A stretch of DNA of 14,682 bases, from assembly GCA_012512995.1 (NCBI GenBank), contig JAAZDA010000421.1, positions 1 to 14,682 on the forward strand, read 5' to 3'. A model generated the notes under the pieces. It was given only the letters and a program-made list of their open reading frames with translations, was not told the DNA's origin and did not search any database. The number at the start of each line of letters is the position of its first letter. Positions within the stretch are counted from its first letter, which is position 1. This document shows, one piece after another, positions 1 to 5,393 of this stretch. Source of the stretch: Clostridiales bacterium (lineage in GTDB: Bacteria; Bacillota; Clostridia; Lachnospirales; Lachnospiraceae). The position numbers were made by a program, and so were the translations under genes.

Positions 1-26
1 CTTCACACACGAATACCTCGGTTTGG

Positions 27-129
27 CAGCAGCCCTCCGGGAGACCACTGCGCTGTAATTGCTTTAATAAGCATGTGTGCTCCTCGCACAACTTCCCCTA
101 TGGTACAGTGGTTTCCCGGAAGGCTGCTG
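27..129. ncRNA. Unidentified long stem with two small hairpins in its loop (possible structured RNA)
   Basis: Bases 27-50 pair with 106-129 to form about 24 base pairs with one C-A mismatch (35/121) and one G-U (43/113). The enclosed loop holds two short perfect hairpins: TGCTT/AAGCA at 60-73 and TGTGC/GCACA at 76-90. No reading frame of note covers it. A G/C-rich stem of this length with a branched loop suggests a structured RNA. A 6S-like RNA, an RNA-level regulator or an inverted repeat of mobile origin are all possible. No good U-tract follows directly, so it is not a typical terminator. Strand is undetermined because the stem is symmetrical. I do not recognise the family. Confidence 0.35.
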
Positions 130-146
130 TTGTTTGAAATTTGCTA

Positions 147-175
147 TTGCATTTTGTACTGATAACAGGTAGAAT
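147..175 (+). promoter_or_regulatory. Sigma-A promoter for the riboswitch/protease unit
   Basis: A -35 TTGCAT at 147-152 and a -10 TAGAAT at 170-175 are separated by exactly 17 bases. The expected transcription start, near 182, falls about ten bases before the first aptamer, which is where a riboswitch leader should begin. The whole tandem leader would therefore be transcribed from here. Confidence 0.6.
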
Positions 176-190
176 AGCTGTAGAAAAGTA

Positions 191-260
191 AATATCAGCA
201 CAGCCGGAGAAATCCGGTGCCGCAAAGCTAGAGGGCCTTAAATGGCAGCCAGTTGCAGAT
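191..260 (+). promoter_or_regulatory. c-di-GMP-I-like (GEMM) riboswitch aptamer, copy 1
   Basis: The copy contains the GEMM landmarks in order. A P2-type hairpin has stem CCGGA/TCCGG (204-208, 213-217) and a GAAA tetraloop. It is followed by the conserved CGCAAAGC (221-228), then a GGGCC...GGCAGCC arm (233-250) and a closing AGTTGC. The usual GGGCAAACC segment before P2 is divergent (AGCACAGCC), so this may belong to a named variant of the family rather than the canonical c-di-GMP-I class. It differs from copy 2 at about seven positions over 70 bases. A terminator follows at 269-305. The 3' strand CAGTTGC (250-256) can alternatively pair with the terminator 5' arm at 271-278. Confidence 0.65.
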
Positions 261-268
261 GATTATTG

Positions 269-305
269 AAGCAGACTGTGCATACGGCAGTTTGCTTTTC
301 TTGTT
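269..305 (+). terminator. Intrinsic terminator of riboswitch copy 1
   Basis: AAGCAGACTG (269-278) pairs with CAGTTTGCTT (288-297) across a nine-base loop, with one G-U pair, and is followed by TTCTTGTT. It lies nine bases after the aptamer and its 5' arm is complementary to the aptamer 3' strand. It therefore fits as the expression platform. Confidence 0.65.
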
Positions 306-442
306 ATATAGGAGTTATATAGGAGAAAACTATTATATAGCACATAACATTTACAACAGCGTCAGACATTATCAACAACGTATAACAATGACAACAGCAT
401 ACGACATACACCATGTGGATGTCGTAACTCACTTGAAAAATA
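306..442 (+). other. Spacer between the two riboswitches, with a hairpin and a short tandem repeat
   Basis: No gene is supported here. GTTATATAGGA occurs twice in tandem at 303-313 and 314-324, just past the first terminator. A hairpin at 401-425 has stem ACGACAT/ATGTCGT with an inner CAC/GTG, and ends 18 bases before the second aptamer. I see no convincing second promoter, so copy 2 is probably reached only by read-through from copy 1. Confidence 0.4.
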
Positions 443-512
443 AATATCAGCACAACCGGAGGAATCCGGCGTCGCAAAGCTATAGGGCCTTTAAAGGCAG
501 CCAGTTGCAGAT
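443..512 (+). promoter_or_regulatory. c-di-GMP-I-like (GEMM) riboswitch aptamer, copy 2
   Basis: Same architecture as copy 1: stem CCGGA/TCCGG (456-460, 465-469) with a GGAA tetraloop of the GNRA type, then CGCAAAGC (473-480), a GGGCC...GGCAGCC arm and AGTTGC. The base just before P2 is A here but G in copy 1. The base pair before CGCAAAGC also differs (GC in copy 1, GT in copy 2). CAGTTGC (502-508) can pair with the terminator arm GCAAACTG (523-530) with one bulged A, so aptamer closure and anti-termination are mutually exclusive. This predicts that ligand binding turns expression off. Confidence 0.65.
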
Positions 513-520
513 TACTTTTG

Positions 521-558
521 AAGCAAACTGTGCACCGGGCGGTTTGCTTATTTTATTT
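521..558 (+). terminator. Intrinsic terminator of riboswitch copy 2
   Basis: AAGCAAACTG (521-530) pairs with CGGTTTGCTT (540-549) across a nine-base loop, followed by ATTTTATTT. It lies about 70 bases before the protease start and is the last decision point before the gene. Confidence 0.65.
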
Positions 559-626
559 AAGAAGAAACTTCCAGATGACACAGGACATGCCTCGATCGAC
601 CCATAGCTATATACAGGAGGCATGTT

Positions 627-1367
627 ATGAAGAACGTATATACAATGGGTCAGGCACAGGAAGTTAATACAGAGAGCAATCAGAAATCAGTAAGATTTCT
701 CTTTGCAGCTCTTATGCTCATTGTTTCTTTCATAATTCTCCCTTCAGTTGCATCAGCTCACACTCTTGCAAACAGCAGTTACAGAGATGTCAGTGGAACA
801 ACACTTAAGCTTTCTCCTGCAACAGATACAGCTACAGAATCAGAAGCGATCGCACCTTATACACAGCTTCCTTCAAATGTTCAGAGCAAACTTGCATCAG
901 AGAATTTCGCAATCTACATTCAGTCATCTTCAGAGAACGGCGGACTTCTGATGGGCGGCACAGCAGCAGGACAGTGCCTCGGAAACAGCTACCTCGTCTA
1001 TACACAGGGCGCATCAAAATGGACAGAGAAGAGCAACAACGGTTACATCGATGTTCTCAGTGATTACAACGATAACGGCGAAGTAATGTTCCACGAAGTC
1101 GGACATTTCATTGATTACGAATCTTACGGTGGATATGGCAAAACATACAGCTACTACAACGCATCGAGTTCAGCTGAGTGGCAGAACCTGTATTCAAGAT
1201 ATCAGGGAGTTCTTGCAGGATATTCAGCACAGTCTTCCGCAAACCTTTACAACACAGCAGAAGCTTTTGCAGAATCATATGCGATCTACATGTGCTCACC
1301 GAGCTGGATGGCTCAGAATTGCCCTGAAATCGCGACCTACATCCAGTCAGTAGTAAGCACAATGTAA
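627..1367 (+). CDS. Secreted zinc metalloprotease, ATLF/PPEP-like (Pro-Pro endopeptidase family)
   Basis: A 246-residue precursor. The first 20 residues are polar, followed by a hydrophobic segment (23-40) and a probable signal-peptidase site after ASA near residue 44. The mature part carries HEVGH at 156-160 (zinc-binding HExxH) followed by FID, and downstream AEAFAESYAIY (211-221), where E212 or E216 should be the third zinc ligand. Y192 could be the transition-state tyrosine. This order matches anthrax lethal factor-type (M34) proteases and especially C. difficile PPEP-1/Zmp1, a protein of similar size. PPEP-1 is secreted, cuts Pro-Pro bonds in surface adhesins, and is repressed through a type I c-di-GMP riboswitch. 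The tandem riboswitches upstream strengthen the match. AGGAGG at 615-620 fixes the start. Codons are strongly biased (GCA, ACA, AAC, CTT), suggesting high expression. Substrate specificity is inferred, not shown. Confidence 0.82.
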   Translation: MKNVYTMGQAQEVNTESNQKSVRFLFAALMLIVSFIILPSVASAHTLANSSYRDVSGTTLKLSPATDTATESEAIAPYTQLPSNVQSKLASENFAIYIQSSSENGGLLMGGTAAGQCLGNSYLVYTQGASKWTEKSNNGYIDVLSDYNDNGEVMFHEVGHFIDYESYGGYGKTYSYYNASSSAEWQNLYSRYQGVLAGYSAQSSANLYNTAEAFAESYAIYMCSPSWMAQNCPEIATYIQSVVSTM

Positions 1368-1387
1368 TTAAGAAAGGTTATACAACG

Positions 1388-1444
1388 AGCTCTGCAAAGA
1401 GCTTTAGTTCCCCTCTCGAGGCCCGGCGAAAGCCGGGCCTTTTA
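1388..1444 (+). terminator. Strong intrinsic terminator after the protease gene
   Basis: AGGCCCGGC (1419-1427), loop GAAA, GCCGGGCCT (1432-1440) and a TTTTA tail form a perfect nine-pair GC-rich stem. A second small hairpin (AGCTCT/AGAGCT, starting at 1388) precedes it. Together they isolate the protease as a single-gene transcription unit. Confidence 0.85.
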
Positions 1445-1679
1445 TCGTCTGAGCAGGTGAGCTTACAGCTATGTGCACAAACTGGTCGGAAATGTCAGGA
1501 ACGCAGCCGAAAATACTCGAAATCAGTGCTTTTGAAGTGGACATTAAATGCAGTAAAAGCTATCATGAATCTACATGACTCTGTACCACAAGAGCATATC
1601 AGGTCAGTGAAGGTCATGCGGGTGGCACGGCTCATGCGTACGCAGATCAGGGAAAAGTAAATCAAAGGAAAACAATCAA
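1445..1679 (+). other. Intergenic stretch with a candidate promoter; no secure gene
   Basis: TGGACA (1538-1543), 17 bases, then TATCAT (1561-1566) is a plausible promoter for the MATE gene, leaving a leader of about 100 bases. A 35-codon frame (1470-1577, beginning MCTNWSEMSG) has a possible GGTGAG ribosome site but no recognisable relatives. The same frame continues after its TGA with residues such as EGHAGGTAHAYADQGK, so a decayed gene remnant is possible. I do not call a gene here. Confidence 0.35.
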
Positions 1680-3044
1680 ATGTCCAGGCTTATTACCAGA
1701 AAATCCAGAAGTGGTTTTTATCATGATCTCTTTGTTCTTGTACTTCCAATAGTCATTCAGAACCTTATTTCTTCATGTGTCAGCCTTGCCGATGTCGTAA
1801 TGCTCGGACAGGTCAATCAGACTGCACTTTCAGCGTCATCACTTGCGGGGCAGGTACAGTTCCTGCTGAACATACTATATTTTGGCTTGAATTCTGCGCT
1901 CGTGATCCTGGCTTCACAGTACTGGGGCAAGGGCGACCGCAAAACTATTTCAAAGATCCTTGGTATAGGCCTCGTTATCTCCATGATCGCATCGACACTT
2001 GCTGCTGTTCTTGCAATGGCGTGCCCGGAAGCTGTCATGCACATATGGACAAATGATCCGGAGCTCATAAAATCAGGCGCTGAATACCTGCGCTTTGTGT
2101 CGATCTCTTATCTGTGTATGGGCATTTCACAGATGTATCTGTCAATAATGAAGAGCTGCGAACGTGTAAAGCTTTCGACGGCGGTTTCCACAGTGGCACT
2201 GGTCTCAAATGTGATACTCAACGCGATCCTGATATTTGGCCTCTTCGGAGCGCCGAAAATGGGGCTGGCAGGTGCAGCTATAGCTACTTCGATTGCCAGA
2301 GCGATAGAACTTGCGATCTGCATAATTCATTTTCTACATCAGACTCTCATTCCAAAGAGCATCAGAAATATGTTCACAATACCGGGAACACTGCTCTCTG
2401 ACTTTGCACATTATTCTCTTCCAGCGCTCGTAAACGATGCAATGTGGGGACTCGCCTTTAATATGAATTCTATTATTATGGGCCATCTGGGCTCCGACAT
2501 AGTCGCCGCAAATTCTGTCGTCACGACTGTCAGGGATCTGTGTACAACACTTGGATTCAGCATTTCTGCGGCGTCCTCGATACTTGTTGGCAAGGAACTT
2601 GGCGAGAACAAAATGGTCGAGGCAAGGAAGGACTCATCGTCAATTATGTTCGTGGCATTCTTGTCGAGTGTAGCAGCAGGACTGGTAATATTTGTTTTGA
2701 CACCTGTAATACCTGGACTGGTGGCAATATCGGATACAGCGGCTGGTTATCTTAAAGTGATGTTGTATATCAATGTTTTCTATCAGGGCGGACAGATAAT
2801 CAACACTGTAATGATAGCATCACTTTTCAGGGCAGGAGGACAATCGAAATACGGGATGATACTCGACGTGATCTGCATGTGGTGCTGGGCTGTGCCGGCG
2901 GGACTTATAAGTGCTTTTGTGCTGAAGTTGCCACCTCTTGCAGTATATCTTATAATGTGCACAGATGAATTCGTAAAGCTGCCGTTCGCATTGCACCATT
3001 ACAAGAGCGGGACCTGGCTTAAGAATCTGACAAGAAGTTATTAG
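1680..3044 (+). CDS. MATE-family efflux transporter
   Basis: A 454-residue polytopic membrane protein with about twelve hydrophobic segments, the usual length for multidrug and toxin extrusion exporters. Family hallmarks are the start of helix 1 (LVLPIVIQNLISS), the following ADVVMLGQV segment, and the second-half repeat with ALVNDAMWGLAFNMNSIIMG. These proteins export cationic drugs or metabolites using Na+ or H+ gradients; the substrate here cannot be told. AAAGGA at 1663-1668 sits 11 bases before the ATG. It is preceded by a candidate promoter and followed by about 135 bases without a gene, so it is probably monocistronic. Several internal reading frames on both strands are shadows of this gene. 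Confidence 0.9.
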   Translation: MSRLITRKSRSGFYHDLFVLVLPIVIQNLISSCVSLADVVMLGQVNQTALSASSLAGQVQFLLNILYFGLNSALVILASQYWGKGDRKTISKILGIGLVISMIASTLAAVLAMACPEAVMHIWTNDPELIKSGAEYLRFVSISYLCMGISQMYLSIMKSCERVKLSTAVSTVALVSNVILNAILIFGLFGAPKMGLAGAAIATSIARAIELAICIIHFLHQTLIPKSIRNMFTIPGTLLSDFAHYSLPALVNDAMWGLAFNMNSIIMGHLGSDIVAANSVVTTVRDLCTTLGFSISAASSILVGKELGENKMVEARKDSSSIMFVAFLSSVAAGLVIFVLTPVIPGLVAISDTAAGYLKVMLYINVFYQGGQIINTVMIASLFRAGGQSKYGMILDVICMWCWAVPAGLISAFVLKLPPLAVYLIMCTDEFVKLPFALHHYKSGTWLKNLTRSY

Positions 3045-3180
3045 CTTTAAGTAAAGTGATTTTTGCATCAAATTGTCTTTGCCCCGTCCATTTTTGAAAG
3101 TGTGTCGTATATATATGTGAAAACAAAGTGACGCATTCATAAATATAGCGAGGATGCTTCGGAAATGCGGGGATTAATAT

Positions 3181-3390
3181 ATGGATCTGGAAAATAGAAT
3201 CATAAAAACATTTGATTATCAGCGGTTTTCGCCGAATAAACACCTGGCAGGACTGATAGCGGAGACAAACCAAAGATACGGTCTGTCAGGCGCGGATCTT
3301 GAGATAAATGATGATGACATGCTGGAGGTTTCAGCCGCGGGAGATCAGAATTTACTTAAGTTCAAGCTGAAAAAAGGAAAAACTGAATGA
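3181..3390 (+). CDS. Small hypothetical protein with a RiPP-leader-like C-terminal part
   Basis: 69 residues, acidic in the middle, with no signal peptide or membrane segment. A GGGG sequence about eight bases upstream can serve as ribosome site. The segment INDDDMLEVSAAG followed by DQNLLKFKLKKGKTE resembles the double-glycine leader consensus (L-S-x-x-E-L-x-x-V-x-G-G) found in bacteriocin and pheromone precursors. It would leave a 15-residue basic tail without cysteine. No C39 peptidase-transporter or modification enzyme is present in this window, so this reading is only suggestive. It ends about 60 bases before the annotated start of the sensor kinase and is probably cotranscribed with it. 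Otherwise the function is unknown. Confidence 0.6.
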   Translation: MDLENRIIKTFDYQRFSPNKHLAGLIAETNQRYGLSGADLEINDDDMLEVSAAGDQNLLKFKLKKGKTE

Positions 3391-3452
3391 GTCCTGTTCA
3401 GTATATAAATGCATAATTTCAGATTTGGGGCTGTGTCCTTACTGCAATAGTA

Positions 3453-4766
3453 ATGACTTGTTGTGCAGTAGGGGGAAATCGCCACAGCCGTGAATACGAA
3501 ATATACAAACGGATGCTTATATACAATATGGGTGCAATGCTTTTCGATGTATTCGCCCTGTTGTTCCGTGGACACTTGGGTATTCTGCCATCAGTCGGGG
3601 TCAGAATATCCAATTTTGTTGCTTTTTCGTGCAATTATCTTATTCTTGCAGCATTTCTGAAATATCTCACAAATTTTATCGTTACAAAACAACGCATTCA
3701 TGATCCGTCAGCTAATGAACATAAGGTCGCCAGACTTCCGCTTACGCTCGCAAGGATGGTGATCGAGTTTGCACTCGCAATACTTGTCATCAATCTTTTC
3801 TACCCGATCATTTATTTTATAGACAGTAATAACATATATCACCGTGAACCGTATTTCTGGCTTTCACTTGTTCCCGGAGCGACAGGGATCATAGTTGCGT
3901 CCCTTATGCTCATGTTATACAGAAAGTGTTTTGAAAGACAGGAGCTGATAGCTTTCTGGACATATATTATATTTCCCCTTGTAGCACTGATCTTTCAGAA
4001 CTTTATCTATGGAATTTCACTTCATAATCTGGCCAGTACAACATCGCTTGTCCTCGTGTTTGTGTTTGTGCAGGCGCAGCAGGGACGACGGCTTGCTGTG
4101 CAGGAAAAGGAGCTGACGCAGAGCAGAATATCAATAATGCTGAGTCAGATACAACCACATTTCCTGTACAATTCGCTGAATACGATAAGGTATCTTTGTG
4201 TTAAGGATCCTGAAGAGGCACAGCGTGCCATAGATAATTTTTCGTCATATCTGCGTTGTAACCTTGATTCGTTAAAACGCACCACACCTGTACCTTTTGA
4301 CACGGAACTCGAGCATGTCAGGAATTACCTTGCACTGGAAAAGATGCGTTTCGATGATGAACTCACCATAGTGTACGACATAAGAACGACTGCGTTCATG
4401 ATACCGGCACTCACAGTGCAGCCACTTGTTGAAAACGCTGTGAAGTACGGGGTCGGCAAAAAAGCAGGGGGCGGGACCGTGGTAATAGCTACTGCGGAGA
4501 AAAAGCATGATGCTGCGCTGAGCCGCGACCAATTATCTTATCATGCCAGCCAGTCACAGAGTGAGACCAGAAGCGCTTATGTAATAACAGTGACTGATGA
4601 TGGCAATGGCTATGATCCTGAAGTGAGACAGGAAGATGGGAGAACGCATATAGGAATTGACAATGTCAGAGCAAGGCTTAAAGCGATGTGCAATGCAGAT
4701 CTTACTATTGTGAGCGTGCCTGGCAAGGGTACTGTGGCTACAATTACTGTGCCTGCACAAAAATAA
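3453..4766 (+). CDS. LytS-type sensor histidine kinase (His_kinase/HATPase_c), N-terminus uncertain
   Basis: 437 residues from this ATG. About six membrane segments occupy residues 22-205. The His_kinase domain follows, with QIQPHFLYNSLNTI (phospho-acceptor H236), then an ATPase domain with N-box VENAVKYG (326-333), DDGNGYDP (382-389), GIDNVRARL (401-409) and GKGT (424-427). All catalytic motifs are intact. No response regulator lies next to it. The start is doubtful: there is no ribosome site, and the open frame runs back to 3417 encoding FQIWGCVLTAIV, the first half of a membrane helix that the ATG at 3453 cuts through. An ATG at 3409 would begin MHNF in another frame, and one extra base near 3421 would join them. 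Either a frameshift mutation, a sequence error or a non-standard start is involved. Confidence 0.82.
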   Translation: MTCCAVGGNRHSREYEIYKRMLIYNMGAMLFDVFALLFRGHLGILPSVGVRISNFVAFSCNYLILAAFLKYLTNFIVTKQRIHDPSANEHKVARLPLTLARMVIEFALAILVINLFYPIIYFIDSNNIYHREPYFWLSLVPGATGIIVASLMLMLYRKCFERQELIAFWTYIIFPLVALIFQNFIYGISLHNLASTTSLVLVFVFVQAQQGRRLAVQEKELTQSRISIMLSQIQPHFLYNSLNTIRYLCVKDPEEAQRAIDNFSSYLRCNLDSLKRTTPVPFDTELEHVRNYLALEKMRFDDELTIVYDIRTTAFMIPALTVQPLVENAVKYGVGKKAGGGTVVIATAEKKHDAALSRDQLSYHASQSQSETRSAYVITVTDDGNGYDPEVRQEDGRTHIGIDNVRARLKAMCNADLTIVSVPGKGTVATITVPAQK

Positions 4767-4794
4767 TGCCAGAACTTCTGATTTTCTCAGGGAT

Positions 4795-4847
4795 TTGTTG
4801 GAGTTTTGTTGGAGTCGATGTACTAGTATAGCAACGTAGACCAACAA
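4795..4847 (+). repeat. Two direct repeats and one inverted half-site upstream of the sigma gene
   Basis: TTGTTGGAGT occurs at 4795-4804 and again at 4806-4815, offset by 11 bases, about one helical turn. CCAACAA at 4841-4847 is an inverted copy of its core. A possible -10-like TAGTAT lies between them at 4824-4829. The arrangement resembles an operator or activator site for the sigma gene. It could also fold as a stem in RNA (TTTGTTGG with CCAACAAA). The binding factor is unknown. Confidence 0.35.
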
Positions 4848-4862
4848 ACGAGAGGGCTTGCC

Positions 4863-5315
4863 ATGAGTGATCAGATCAATATGTCAAAGGATACGCTGTA
4901 TTCTGAATTTTATCCCAAAGTGCTTGGTTATATGCGCAGCAGGATAACGGATTATCATGATGCTGAGGATCTTGCTGAAGATGTGTTCGTTAAGATCTAT
5001 AACAACTGGGATAGATTTGACGGAAAACTTGCATCTGTGTCCACCTGGATATATACGATAGCGAGGAATACTCTTACGGATCATTTCAGAACGCGCAAAA
5101 CATATGCTGACATTGAATCCATAGTGGAACCCGTTTCTGGTGATGATGGACCTGATGATGTTACGGTCGACAATGAGACGGCAGAAGAACTGGCCTCAGC
5201 TCTGGAAAAACTTGAGTATGATTCGAGTGGACAATTACTCACTGATAAGACCGAAACTACAAAAGTTAAAGTTGAATATCATAATGGTACGGATTATCTT
5301 GTTTTAAAACCGTAG
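4863..5315 (+). CDS. ECF-type sigma factor lacking region 4 (truncated or fused remnant)
   Basis: 150 residues. Residues 12-78 form a clear sigma-70 region 2, with YSEFYPKVLGYMRSRI, then DAEDLAEDVFVKIY (core RNA polymerase and -10 recognition), and WIYTIARNTLTDHFR. An acidic linker leads to ELASALEKL (109-117), which in ECF factors begins region 4. Instead of PEEEREII-type sequence the protein continues EYDSSGQLLTDKTE and ends GTDYLVLKP. The helix-turn-helix for the -35 element is therefore missing. The tail looks like the beta-rich C-terminus of an unrelated, perhaps secreted, protein. An in-frame deletion joining the sigma gene to a downstream gene is the simplest explanation. The start is supported by GAGAGGG about seven bases upstream. 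It is probably non-functional as a normal sigma factor. Confidence 0.78.
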   Translation: MSDQINMSKDTLYSEFYPKVLGYMRSRITDYHDAEDLAEDVFVKIYNNWDRFDGKLASVSTWIYTIARNTLTDHFRTRKTYADIESIVEPVSGDDGPDDVTVDNETAEELASALEKLEYDSSGQLLTDKTETTKVKVEYHNGTDYLVLKP

Positions 5316-5328
5316 CGTATTTGTAATG

Positions 5329-5348
5329 CTGTAGAAGTACAGTTTTTT
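5329..5348 (+). terminator. Intrinsic terminator after the sigma remnant
   Basis: CTGTA (5329-5333), loop GAAG, TACAG (5338-5342) and a run of six T. The stem is short but followed by a clean T-tract 13 bases after the stop codon. Confidence 0.65.
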
Positions 5349-5353
5349 ATAGC

Positions 5354-5392
5354 GGTCCAAGCGGACGAACATGTCAGCCCGGACCACTTTTT
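5354..5392 (+). terminator. Second terminator-like hairpin in the convergent gap
   Basis: GGTCC (5354-5358) pairs with GGACC (5381-5385) around a 22-base loop and is followed by CTTTTT. It could back up termination of the plus-strand unit just before the convergent minus-strand gene ends. The large loop makes it weak, and on the minus strand it has no T-run. Confidence 0.35.
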
Positions 5393-5393
5393 C

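Noticed and set aside
27..129. Firm call of 6S RNA
   Set aside because: The long stem fits only loosely; the central bubble and conserved 6S sequence could not be confirmed by eye, and the 5' side may be cut by the window edge.
253..606. 117-codon open frame on the plus strand
   Set aside because: It runs through the terminator of riboswitch 1 and all of riboswitch 2, lacks a ribosome site, and its codons follow RNA structure rather than protein constraint.
1457..1660. 67-codon frame between the protease and the MATE gene
   Set aside because: Unusual composition (many Arg, Lys, Ser), no clear ribosome site and no recognisable family; the region more plausibly holds a promoter and leader.
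2920..2945. LPPLA in the MATE protein as a PPEP cleavage site
   Set aside because: It lies in a cytoplasmic or membrane-bounded loop of a transporter and lacks the xPPVP context and surface-anchored architecture of known substrates.
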